DNA of 64,000 bases from an uncultured bacterium (lineage in GTDB: Bacteria; Vulcanimicrobiota; Xenobia; Xenobiales; Xenobiaceae). The stretch's first letter is position 1, and each line of letters begins with the position of its first letter. The notes below the pieces were generated by a model. It was not told the origin of the DNA, did no database searches, and saw only the letters and a list, made by a program, of their open reading frames with translations. Positions 38,496 through 46,937 of the stretch are shown piece after piece. The position numbers and the translations under genes are program-made. The stretch spans positions 6,874 to 70,873 of the forward strand of contig CAKUBG010000012.1 of NCBI GenBank assembly GCA_934636825.1. The letters are read 5' to 3'.

Positions 38496-41486
38496 TTGTC
38501 TAAGCATCTGATTATCGCCGAAAAACCCAGCGTTGCCAAAGATATTGCCAAAGCACTGGGCGGTTGCAAAGATGAAAAAGAATATTTGGAGAGTGAAAAT
38601 AACATTATTACCTGGGCAGTAGGCCATTTGGTAGAATTCATTGCTCCTGAGGAAATAGATCCCAAATACAAAGCTTGGAAGTTGGAAGATTTGCCCATTA
38701 TTCCCAAGAGCTTCAGTTTAAAAGCTAAAGACAAATGTACGACCCGTTTGCGCATTATTGCCAAATTGGCCAAAAGGGCCGACGTGGAAGCTGTAGTCAA
38801 CGCTTGTGATGCCGGACGTGAAGGCGAACTTATCTTCCGCGAATTGGTCTCTTTTTGCAAAATCAAAAAGCCTATACTGCGCTTGTGGTTGCAATCTATG
38901 ACTCCAGAGGCCATACGCAGCGGTTTTGCTTCTCTCAAGCCTGGCGCCGATTACGAAAATTTATACCAAGCGGCCCAATGCCGCGCCGAAGCTGACTGGC
39001 TTATTGGTATCAACTCTACTCGCGCTCTCACTCGCCGCTTAAAAACACGCACCGAAAAGGTCTCTTGGTCGGCCGGCCGCGTCCAAACTCCCACTTTGGC
39101 CATGTTACAAAGCCACGAGCTGGATATATTAAAATTTCGCCCAGCTCCTTATTGGCGCTTGAAAGCCAAGTTTGATATTCCTATCAATCGAGAGAATGAG
39201 ACTAAGCCCCACACCTACGAAGCGGTATATTTCGATTCAAAATTTGATTCCAAACAAATCTCAGAAGAGAAAAACTTTAAAGGTCGCGACGAAGCTATCT
39301 TTGATCGAGCTTTAGCCGAACATATCGAGCAAGCGGTAAAAGGTCGCCAAGCCCAAGTAGAGGAAACCCGCAAAAATAAGCCGGAAGCCGCTCCGCCTCT
39401 ATTTGATCTGACTTCTTTGCAACGCGAAGCCAATAGGCGCTTTGGTTTATCGGCTAAAAGCACTTTGGCCGCTGCTCAGCGTCTGTACGAAAGTCACAAA
39501 CTTATAACCTATCCGCGTACTTCTTCCCGCTGTCTGCCTACCGACTATGTAGGCCAAGTTAAGCGCATTTGGAGCGGCATGACCACTTATGCTTCCCGCG
39601 CTGAAGAAGGCGGCTTAAATTTTCCTCTCTATGCAACAGCTGCTCAAAAACTCTTAGCCGAACCGAAATTGCGCAATTATGGCAAAATTTTTGACGATTC
39701 TCGTATTTCCGATCACTTTGCCATTATTCCCACTACTCAATTGGCCGGCCGCAATTTGCGCGACGACGAAGCCAAAATTTATAATTTAATCTTGCGTCGC
39801 TTTTTGGCGGCTTTCTTCCCTCCTGCCGTCACTACAGTTATCGAACGAATTACCACCGTAAAAGTAGAAAATGAAACTTTTACTTTCCGCACCAAAGGAA
39901 ATTTCTTGAGCGAAAAAGGTTGGAAAGAAGTTTACGGTTACGATTCTAAAGAAGAGTGTTCGGCTCTTCCCGAATTGAAAGCGTCTCCTCAAGTTCCGGC
40001 CCTAGCTCGCAATAAAGAAATTGCTCTAAAAGATGAAATGACCAAGCCTCCGACGCGCATTACCGAGGCCAGGCTTTTGAGCCTAATGGAGAATGCCGGC
40101 AAACAAGTTGAAGACGAAGAGCTCTCCAATGCCATAGAAGAAACCGGCTTAGGCACTCCCGCTACTCGCGCCGAAATTATTGAGGCTTTGCTCACTAGAG
40201 GCTATATAGAGCGTGCCGATCGAGCTTTAAAGACCACCACCAAAGGCGTAATTTTAATCGATTTACTCAAGCGCATAGGTTGCCACCGCTTGGCTTCTCC
40301 GGAATTGACCGGCCGCATGGAATACAATCTCAATCAAGTCGAACACGGAACTTATAAGCGCAAAGCTTATATGAACGATATAGTCGACTACACTAAAGAA
40401 ATTGTTTCCAAAACTAAGGACTTTGAATATGCCGATATTTATGCCGACGAGAAACCTCTAGGCCTTTGTCCTGTGTGCCATAAGCACCAAGTTTATGAAA
40501 AAATGCGCTTCTATGCCTGTGAAGCCAATCAAGGCAAAGATGGCGAAGGTTGTTCCTTTATCGTCTGGAAAGATAAAAATGGCCGTTATATTGACACTCG
40601 CACCATGAGCGAGCTTTTAGAAAAAGGCGAAACCGACTATTTGGAAGGCTTTAAAGGTAGCGGCAAACAGACTTACAAAGCCAAACTTCGTTTCCAAAAC
40701 AATACCATAGAGCTGGAAACTGACGGTGGCACCGTAGTTTCCGACGCAGTCTCTTTGCCCGTCAGTGACGAGATTTTAGGCACATGTCCTTTCGATAAAA
40801 ATTGCCACGTTACGGAAAATGCTTCCAGCTACCAGTGCCAGCAAATATGTGTCCAAAACGGCTCTCACAAAAAAGGTTTTACTATGCCTCGCCTGATTTG
40901 CCAGCGCCCCATCAGCCACGAAGAATTGGCCTATTTCTTGGAGCACGGGCGTACCGAATTGCTGGAAAACTTTATTTCTAAATACAACAAGCCTTTCAAA
41001 GGCTATGTTGTGCTTAACCCCTCCACAGGCCGCTACGGCTTCGAATTTATGCCTCGCTTCCCCAAAGCAGCTCCTTCCGAAACTCCCGGCTCCGCTTCCA
41101 CCGATAGCGCCAATGCGCCAGCGGCCGCCGCAATCGAAGCTAAGCCTAAGCGCACTACGCGCAAAAAAGCTACTGTCGACAGCAGCGACGCCACAACTGC
41201 TGCAACCGAAGCTAAGCCTAAGCGCACTACGCGCAAAAAAACTACCGCCGATAGCAGCGACGCCACAGCTGCTGCAGCCGAAGCTAAGCCTAAGCGCACT
41301 ACGCGCAAAAAAGCTACTGTCGACAGCAGCGACGCCACAGCTACTGCAACCGAAGCTAAGCCCAAGCGCACTACGCGCAAAAAAACTACCGCCGACAGTA
41401 GCGACGCCATAACTGCTGCAGCCGAAGCTAAGCCTAAGCGCACTACACGTAAAAAAACTACTGCCGACAGCAGCGACGCAAAATAA
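38496..41486 (+). CDS. topB: Type IA DNA topoisomerase (TopB/topoisomerase III-like) with repeated basic tail
   Basis: 996 aa. The Toprim domain opens LIIAEKPSVAKDIAKALGG, with DAGREGELIF for the metal-binding acidic residues; EKPS (rather than ESPAK) points to the topoisomerase III group. Catalytic tyrosine is in LITYPRTSSR. Cysteine motifs CPVCHKHQVYEK and CPFDKNC suggest zinc-ribbon modules in the C-terminal region. After residue 880 comes a tail of five 24-residue repeats rich in Lys, Arg, Thr and Ala (separate entry), resembling histone H1-like tails. TTG 38496 behind AGGAGG; the frame open to 38436 is not used. Relaxes or decatenates DNA. Confidence 0.92.
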   Translation: MSKHLIIAEKPSVAKDIAKALGGCKDEKEYLESENNIITWAVGHLVEFIAPEEIDPKYKAWKLEDLPIIPKSFSLKAKDKCTTRLRIIAKLAKRADVEAVVNACDAGREGELIFRELVSFCKIKKPILRLWLQSMTPEAIRSGFASLKPGADYENLYQAAQCRAEADWLIGINSTRALTRRLKTRTEKVSWSAGRVQTPTLAMLQSHELDILKFRPAPYWRLKAKFDIPINRENETKPHTYEAVYFDSKFDSKQISEEKNFKGRDEAIFDRALAEHIEQAVKGRQAQVEETRKNKPEAAPPLFDLTSLQREANRRFGLSAKSTLAAAQRLYESHKLITYPRTSSRCLPTDYVGQVKRIWSGMTTYASRAEEGGLNFPLYATAAQKLLAEPKLRNYGKIFDDSRISDHFAIIPTTQLAGRNLRDDEAKIYNLILRRFLAAFFPPAVTTVIERITTVKVENETFTFRTKGNFLSEKGWKEVYGYDSKEECSALPELKASPQVPALARNKEIALKDEMTKPPTRITEARLLSLMENAGKQVEDEELSNAIEETGLGTPATRAEIIEALLTRGYIERADRALKTTTKGVILIDLLKRIGCHRLASPELTGRMEYNLNQVEHGTYKRKAYMNDIVDYTKEIVSKTKDFEYADIYADEKPLGLCPVCHKHQVYEKMRFYACEANQGKDGEGCSFIVWKDKNGRYIDTRTMSELLEKGETDYLEGFKGSGKQTYKAKLRFQNNTIELETDGGTVVSDAVSLPVSDEILGTCPFDKNCHVTENASSYQCQQICVQNGSHKKGFTMPRLICQRPISHEELAYFLEHGRTELLENFISKYNKPFKGYVVLNPSTGRYGFEFMPRFPKAAPSETPGSASTDSANAPAAAAIEAKPKRTTRKKATVDSSDATTAATEAKPKRTTRKKTTADSSDATAAAAEAKPKRTTRKKATVDSSDATATATEAKPKRTTRKKTTADSSDAITAAAEAKPKRTTRKKTTADSSDAK
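41136..41486 (+). repeat. Five tandem 72-base repeats in the topB tail
   Basis: Units begin at 41136, 41208, 41280, 41352 and 41424, exactly 72 bases apart; the last is cut short by the stop. Each encodes EAKPKRTTRKK followed by ATVDSSDA or TTADSSDA and a short Ala/Thr linker. The two variants alternate in units 1-4, as if a 144-base pair had been duplicated. The high identity at DNA level points to recent expansion or ongoing homogenisation. Confidence 0.97.
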
Positions 41487-41617
41487 TCGGCGGCAGAAAT
41501 ACGCATACACGAAAGTAAACCGAGCTTCTTAACTTATATTTCCCGAACAGAGGGCAATTTTTTGTACAACTCGAAGCTTCAGAGCCCAGAAAATGCTTTC
41601 AGAGAGGATTTTAATCG

Positions 41618-44185
41618 ATGAAGAAGCTCGGTATCTTAGCGGCTTCGGCCGTTATTTCTTTAGCGCCGCTATATGCAGAAGCGTTGCCAAAATCGGCAGA
41701 TACAACACCCAAAACAAAGGCGGCGGCCGCAACAGGCACTCTGCACCAGGACAGCCGAGGTTCAAAAGCGAAAACAAAGAGCCTAAATTCTTCTTCTCGG
41801 AGTGATAAAGTGACTGTCCAAAATCAAGAAAATACAACTGTAGTCACCCCCGGCATGACTCCAGCTCAGATGAAAGCTTTCTTCTTAGAGCAAACCAGGC
41901 GTAGCCTGACTAGCTGGGAAGCCAAAAATTACAATATAAGCAACCATCCTCCTTTTCAAATTGATTCCCCTCAAGCTAGTCAATTCTGTATTACTCCTGA
42001 AATAGCCAAAGCGATTAACTTGAGAGCTCAAGTAGACGCTTTTGCCAAAGAGGCCAAAGTTTCCACAGCCGGTGTGCGCGAAAACCAAAACGTACTTTGC
42101 CCTTGGGATCATCGTTACCGCATCAACGAATATATGTTGGCTTTAATGGCCGAATCATTGAGCAATATTGTCCCCCAGTTGCATAAAGAGCATATTGCCT
42201 CTCTGCCGGTGCGCACTCCTGAAGAAGTAGCCAAACACCTCGGCCCGCAGGGAGTAAAGACTATCGAAGCTATTTTTGGTATGCCTTTGGCCCAAGCTAT
42301 GGATTTTGTGCGCAAAAATCCTGTCCGTATCGTCGGCGGCGAAACACGCTCCAACACTCCGCGTTTCGTAGGCTTAGTTTCTCGTATTTACGCTGCTCGC
42401 GGCTTTAATGTATTTTTGACCGAAAATGCCGACAATAAAGACACTTCCACCATTTTCATGTGGAGCTTCTTAACTTATATGTTGGGCTTGTCCGGAGGCG
42501 ACTATTACACTTCCAGTCACGGTGCTCCTCAAAAACAGAGCGACAAAATCCTCGGTCCCGACGGCTCCCAGTATTTGCCTCCGGAATACTCCAAGATCGT
42601 CGAGCAAATGTACAAAATTTTGGAGCAGTGCGAGACCACCGGTTATACCATAAAATTGGCTGCCGCCGACGATCCTTTACTGCACCACAGCTTAACTTAC
42701 AAGCGTATGTGCAGCCTCTACGCTGATTATTTGCGTAAAGGGCCCGCTTCTCCGGCCGCTTTGAAAACCGTCAAAAAAGCTATAGACGAAGGCATGCGCC
42801 TCAAACTCGATTTCTTCGGTGGCGCCGGCTACAAGACCATCGCCCCTATTCTCGAGGATTTGGGTATCGACAAAGCCTTCGAAGGCGGCTACATTCGCAC
42901 TCAAGAAGATCCTTTCTTCCATAATATTGGCTTCCGTGTAGCTCAAAAGAAAAATTCTTCCGAATATGAAGTAGTTCACGACAGCGTGGACGCTAGTATG
43001 CCAATTGTTGTTAAATCGGCCAATTACGGCGTCATCTTGAAAGATGCTCCCATCGGCCAAATCGTCTTCAATGTAGATCCCGATTCCGATCGCTTTGTGG
43101 CCGGTCAAATCGTCCCCGTCAGCGAAGAAGCCAAATTGACAGCCGATGGTATCAGCTCTATTAAGATAACCGACGACAAAACTTTTGCTCTCTTCTCACC
43201 CAACCAGTTCTTCCTTATGTTGGCCGAAAGTGACCGCGCCAGTATGGAAGACGACGGCAGTTGGAAAGATTATTCTAGCTTCGATATTCATACCTATGTA
43301 TCCGCTCTTTCCTGGGACGAGTGGGCTCAAAAGCACGATATTCCCGTCGTACGCACTCCTGTAGGTTTCAAAGAGATTGCTGCTGTAGAGCGCAATGTCG
43401 AAAAAGCCATGAGTGAGCATCCCGGAGAAGTTGTGGCTGTTTACGACGAACTCGGCAACAAGATCGTTATCGGCCCCAAACCTAAAGTACATCACGCTGG
43501 CGAAGAGAGCGGAGGTAAAATTGGTGGTCCTCGCGAGCCTATTTATAATATTTTAGGCCAAAAGATCATCGCCATGCGCGAAAAGAGCAGCGGCGAAGCT
43601 TGTATTTCCGCCGTAGTTATGGTTTCTAAGCTCTATTTGAAATACAAAGAAACCGGTAATATTGCCGATCTCTTCTTGCATAACCATCTCTCCAATCTTT
43701 TCACCAGAGATGCTATTGCCAACAAAATGGAGTTCCGCGGTGACAAGATTCACTACAACGAAGCTATTTTCGATCCCGAAGAATTGGCTAAGGCTAAAGC
43801 TGCCGGTATTGCCGAAAAAGACCGCTTCAATAATTACTTCCGCCGCTTAGCTTTAGCTATGAAAGATCCTTCACTCACCAATAGAGGCAAAGTGCTCAGT
43901 TTAGATGAGGTAAAGGCTGTTTTGACTGAAGCTATACCCGGTATGGCTGACGAGTGGCAAGCTCTCGAGCGTATCGACGTTTGGTCAGACGGTTTGCAGC
44001 TTTGGTTTAAAGGCACCAAAGTACGTGACATTTGCTTACGCCCTTCTGGAACCGACGCCAAGTCAAAAGTCTACTTCGACGGCACGGACAAGGCTTACAT
44101 GAACGAAGTCTTCCAGAAGTACTTCCGTGACTTCCCAGCCGCTCCCACTCCTCTCTATAAAGAGTTACTTAAAGAAGATAAGTAG
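41618..44185 (+). CDS. Phosphohexomutase family protein with an apparent signal peptide
   Basis: 855 aa, larger than the 460-580 usual in the family. Sugar phosphomutase motifs are complete: the phosphoserine loop SSHGAP (S300, with G where N is usual), metal site DPDSDR (487-492), sugar loop GEESGG (628-633) and phosphate site RPSGTD (808-813). It starts at ATG 41618 behind AGAGGATT, and the first 23 residues look like a Sec signal peptide (MKKLGILAASAVISLAPLYA, then AEA), followed by a Lys/Thr/Ser-rich linker of about 60 residues. A mutase outside the cytoplasm would be odd, since sugar phosphates are cytoplasmic; a later internal start would remove the signal but has no better ribosome site. 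It is followed by a strong terminator. Confidence 0.85.
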   Translation: MKKLGILAASAVISLAPLYAEALPKSADTTPKTKAAAATGTLHQDSRGSKAKTKSLNSSSRSDKVTVQNQENTTVVTPGMTPAQMKAFFLEQTRRSLTSWEAKNYNISNHPPFQIDSPQASQFCITPEIAKAINLRAQVDAFAKEAKVSTAGVRENQNVLCPWDHRYRINEYMLALMAESLSNIVPQLHKEHIASLPVRTPEEVAKHLGPQGVKTIEAIFGMPLAQAMDFVRKNPVRIVGGETRSNTPRFVGLVSRIYAARGFNVFLTENADNKDTSTIFMWSFLTYMLGLSGGDYYTSSHGAPQKQSDKILGPDGSQYLPPEYSKIVEQMYKILEQCETTGYTIKLAAADDPLLHHSLTYKRMCSLYADYLRKGPASPAALKTVKKAIDEGMRLKLDFFGGAGYKTIAPILEDLGIDKAFEGGYIRTQEDPFFHNIGFRVAQKKNSSEYEVVHDSVDASMPIVVKSANYGVILKDAPIGQIVFNVDPDSDRFVAGQIVPVSEEAKLTADGISSIKITDDKTFALFSPNQFFLMLAESDRASMEDDGSWKDYSSFDIHTYVSALSWDEWAQKHDIPVVRTPVGFKEIAAVERNVEKAMSEHPGEVVAVYDELGNKIVIGPKPKVHHAGEESGGKIGGPREPIYNILGQKIIAMREKSSGEACISAVVMVSKLYLKYKETGNIADLFLHNHLSNLFTRDAIANKMEFRGDKIHYNEAIFDPEELAKAKAAGIAEKDRFNNYFRRLALAMKDPSLTNRGKVLSLDEVKAVLTEAIPGMADEWQALERIDVWSDGLQLWFKGTKVRDICLRPSGTDAKSKVYFDGTDKAYMNEVFQKYFRDFPAAPTPLYKELLKEDK

Positions 44186-44207
44186 CTGTTGAGTTGAGTT
44201 AAGAGGA

Positions 44208-44249
44208 AAGCCTCCGTCAGTAAAGTAAGCGCTGACGAAGGCTTTTTTT
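44208..44249 (+). terminator. Terminator after the phosphohexomutase gene
   Basis: AAGCCTCCGTCAG (44208-44220) pairs with CTGACGAAGGCTT (44232-44244) with one mismatch and an 11-base loop, then a T7 run. A standard Rho-independent terminator. Confidence 0.93.
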
Positions 44250-44293
44250 CTATATGGATTGCCGTCTCTACCAAGGCTATCGTACCTGAAGTC

Positions 44294-44322
44294 TTGACAT
44301 GAAGTAACAAAAGTATTAGAAT
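44294..44322 (+). promoter_or_regulatory. Near-consensus sigma-70 promoter of rpsU
   Basis: TTGACA at 44294-44299, a 17-base spacer, and TAGAAT at 44317-44322. It lies about 95 bases before the rpsU start, after the previous gene's terminator, and is the best promoter match in the window. Confidence 0.85.
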
Positions 44323-44416
44323 TTGGCCCTAAAGTTTTCGGGATGAGTAGTCCCGACCATTACCCGGCTGTTTATTACCCCAATATTTGGCCGTGACGGA
44401 AGGAGGGGAACGCATA

Positions 44417-44590
44417 ATGGAAACTACAGTTGGTGAGAACGAACCTATCGAAACCGCTTTGAAGCGTTTCCGGCGTCAATGCCAGAAAGAGGGCGTGTTG
44501 GCCGAAGTTAAGAAGCGCGAGTATTACGACAAGCCCAGTGTACGTCGTAAAAAGAAGGCTATCGCCGCTCGTCGCCGCCGTCGTCGTTAA
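44417..44590 (+). CDS. rpsU: Ribosomal protein bS21
   Basis: 57 aa, very basic, of the small-subunit protein S21 family, which helps initiation on the 30S subunit. The core [19 protein letters not shown] and the [11 protein letters not shown] segment are clear, and the end is a poly-Arg run. ATG 44417 with GGAGGGG eight bases upstream; the frame continues back to 44387 but without a site. It has its own promoter and terminator, so it is a single-gene unit. Confidence 0.95.
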   Translation: METTVGENEPIETALKRFRRQCQKEGVLAEVKKREYYDKPSVRRKKKAIAARRRRRR

Positions 44591-44603
44591 GGCATAAAGA
44601 GAG

Positions 44604-44645
44604 AAGCTGTCAGGCCATTTTGGGCTGGCGGCTTTTTTATTTTTA
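44604..44645 (+). terminator. Terminator of rpsU
   Basis: AAGCTGTCAGGCC (44604-44616) pairs with GGGCTGGCGGCTT (44622-44634), with G-U pairs, and a T run follows. Confidence 0.85.
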
Positions 44646-44660
44646 AACTTCCATAAAAAT

Positions 44661-44699
44661 AAATAGGCTGTCCGCTTTTCGAGCCGACAGCTTATTTAT
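44661..44699. terminator. Terminator downstream of ung
   Basis: GGCTGTC (44666-44672) pairs with GACAGC (44686-44691), flanked by AAATA on the left and TTATTT on the right. It would stop the leftward ung transcript, and adds a second stop after rpsU. Confidence 0.65.
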
Positions 44700-44709
44700 T
44701 TTATGTCTT

Positions 44710-45390
44710 CTAAGTTTCGTCTTCTATTTGCCAATCGATAGGCTCTACACCGTGTTCACTCAAGAATTTGTTGGCTTTGCTAAAAGGACGGCTGCCAAAG
44801 AAACCGCGTGAAGCCGAAAGTGGACTGGGATGAGGTGAGCAAATAATAAAATGTTTGGGGTTAGTAATTAAAACTTTTTTTTCCTGAGCCGGACGTCCCC
44901 ATAAAATGTATACAACAGGCCTATCAATAGTATTGACAGCTTTAATCACTGCGTCAGTAAAATTTTGCCAGCCTAACTTTTGGTGGGAAAAAGCTTGATG
45001 AGCCCGCACTGTCAGCACAGCATTAAGCATAAGCACTCCCTGGTCAGCCCATTTTTTTAGCCAGCCGCTATGGGGAATAGGACACCCCAAATCATCATGT
45101 AATTCTTTATATATATTAACTAAAGAAGGCGGCAATTGCTTCTGAGTAGGCGACACAGCAAAACTCAAGCCCATAGCCTGATTTACGTTATGATAAGGAT
45201 CCTGACCAAGTATTAACGCTTTTACTTTATGAAAAGGCGTAAAATGGAAAGCATTAAATATGTCATCAGCCGGTGGAAAAATTGTTTGCGTTTTATATTC
45301 GTGAATTAAAACGCGCCTCAGCTTTAAATAATATTCTTTTTGAAATTCATCCCCGATAACATCGAGCCAATCGTTGCTTATTTTTGGCAT
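44710..45390 (-). CDS. ung: Uracil-DNA glycosylase (family 1)
   Basis: 226 aa, normal length. It removes uracil from DNA. The catalytic water-activating Asp is D64 in GQDPYHN, and the C-terminal HPSPLSASRGFFG loop carries the second conserved His. ATG 45390 behind GAGG; the frame extends to 45489 but those residues do not belong to the family. Divergent from the subtilase gene across 110 bases. Confidence 0.97.
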   Translation of the reverse strand: MPKISNDWLDVIGDEFQKEYYLKLRRVLIHEYKTQTIFPPADDIFNAFHFTPFHKVKALILGQDPYHNVNQAMGLSFAVSPTQKQLPPSLVNIYKELHDDLGCPIPHSGWLKKWADQGVLMLNAVLTVRAHQAFSHQKLGWQNFTDAVIKAVNTIDRPVVYILWGRPAQEKKVLITNPKHFIICSPHPSPLSASRGFFGSRPFSKANKFLSEHGVEPIDWQIEDET

Positions 45391-45500
45391 TTTTGTACAC
45401 CTCGTTACAAACTTTGGTTCTTTATCGTTGCTTAAACCCTGCTCAATTGTTAGAATTGAGGGAACTAAACGTAAAGCACACATTTTCAAAGGAGATTATC

Positions 45501-46838
45501 ATGAGTATTGGTATTGGTTCGCTTCCCAATCTGACGCCAACCTATTCTTCTCCTACTCTCAAAAATTTCGGCGAGCCTGTCTCTACAAAAGCTCCCTCAA
45601 ATGAAGGTTTGTCTCTAGCCGAAACCTTTACTAAATCGACTGACAAACCAGTCAGCCTAATTATTCAAAGCGACGATCAAGAAAAATTGGCTGCCTTGAA
45701 AGCCCAGCTTCTCAAAAGTGATCAAACCAATCAAATAACGGCCGATTTGCCTATCATCAACGGCTTTTCTATCGACGTTGCAGCTCAAGATGGCGAGGCT
45801 TTGCAAAATCTTACACAAGCCCAGCAAAGCGGTGCTTTTGCCGTCTCTCTTGACCAAAGTTCCGACTTTACTTCCAACGATCTCTTTGAATTGCAAAATA
45901 CTTTCTCTCCTATCACCAAAGAGACCAATATCATGTTCGGCGTAGAAAAGTTGCACGAACAAGGTATCAAAGGAAAAGGCACTTGTATTTGTGTTATTGA
46001 TAGCGGCATTGCCATGCATCCCGACTTAAAAGATCGCGTCGTCGCTTTTAAAGATTGTGTCAACGGTCGCAAAGAGCCCTACGATGATAACGGACACGGA
46101 ACCCATGTGGCCGGTATTTGCGCCGGAGATGGCAGCAGTAGCGACGGAAAGACAGTAGGCGTTGCCCCAGAAGCCAATATTGTGGGCGTCAAAGTGCTCG
46201 ATCAATTTGGCAACGGTACAACTTCCCAGATTATTAAGGGCATTCAATGGGCTATTGCCAATAAAAATAAATACAATATAGATGTTATCAATATGTCCTT
46301 GGGCCGTCCCATTCCGCGCACCCGTTTTCTCGATCCCATGACTATGGCTGTACAATTTGCTGAAAAGTGCGGCATTACAGTAGTAGTTTCGGCAGGTAAC
46401 GACGGGCCTGAAGCTTCAACTATTTGTTCTCCAGGCAATGCTCCCAATGCGATTACTGTAGGTGCTTTTGATGATTGCGGCACTCCGGAAACGGACGATG
46501 ATTGGCCAGCCTATTTCTCTAGCCGCGGCCCGACGCGCTTCGACAATTTAGAAAAACCTGATATTTTGGCTCCTGGTGTAGATATTATTTCTTGTTCTAA
46601 CGAGAATGACGGCTATGTCAAAATGTCAGGCACCTCTATGGCAGCACCTTTTACAGCCGGTGTGGCTGCTCTTATGAAAGGCGTCAATCCTAAACTGAAG
46701 CCCAAAGACATTAAAACTGTTTTGATGTCTCAAGCAGCACCTTTCCAGCAAAGCTATTTGAACCACAACACTGCCGGAGCCGGCGCTATCACTCCTCAAG
46801 AGTCTTTAGCCCAAGCTGCCAATTTTCAAAAAAAATAG
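45501..46838 (+). CDS. Subtilisin-like serine protease without a visible signal peptide
   Basis: 445 aa S8 peptidase. The catalytic triad is D167 (CVIDSGIAMHPD), H199 (NGHGTHVAG) and S379 (MSGTSMAAPF), with the oxyanion Asn in VSAGNDGPE. Before it, residues 50-130 look like an inhibitor propeptide (VSLIIQSDDQEKLAALKAQL). ATG 45501 with AAAGGAG eight bases upstream is firm; the N-terminus MSIGIGSLPNLTPTYSS is not a Sec signal. It may be intracellular, or leave by another route. The next gene, 99 bases on, is an Hsp70 relative on the same strand, so co-transcription is plausible. Confidence 0.92.
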   Translation: MSIGIGSLPNLTPTYSSPTLKNFGEPVSTKAPSNEGLSLAETFTKSTDKPVSLIIQSDDQEKLAALKAQLLKSDQTNQITADLPIINGFSIDVAAQDGEALQNLTQAQQSGAFAVSLDQSSDFTSNDLFELQNTFSPITKETNIMFGVEKLHEQGIKGKGTCICVIDSGIAMHPDLKDRVVAFKDCVNGRKEPYDDNGHGTHVAGICAGDGSSSDGKTVGVAPEANIVGVKVLDQFGNGTTSQIIKGIQWAIANKNKYNIDVINMSLGRPIPRTRFLDPMTMAVQFAEKCGITVVVSAGNDGPEASTICSPGNAPNAITVGAFDDCGTPETDDDWPAYFSSRGPTRFDNLEKPDILAPGVDIISCSNENDGYVKMSGTSMAAPFTAGVAALMKGVNPKLKPKDIKTVLMSQAAPFQQSYLNHNTAGAGAITPQESLAQAANFQKK

Positions 46839-46937
46839 ATAACCGTTCTTAGTGACAGAGCCTCTGAATCGTGTCTTTCCATCTTAAAAAGTCGGAGTGG
46901 CATTTTCCAAGAGGTTCTCTTTTTGAAGGAGATTTTT

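Noticed and set aside
41136..41486. Regular repeats that could suggest a CRISPR array
   Set aside because: Repeats are contiguous, 72 bases each, without unique spacers, and encode a protein tail.
40776..41510. Long open frames on the minus strand and another plus frame across the topB repeats
   Set aside because: They are by-products of the 72-base repeat in other frames; the plus-strand topoisomerase frame has clear motifs and a ribosome site.
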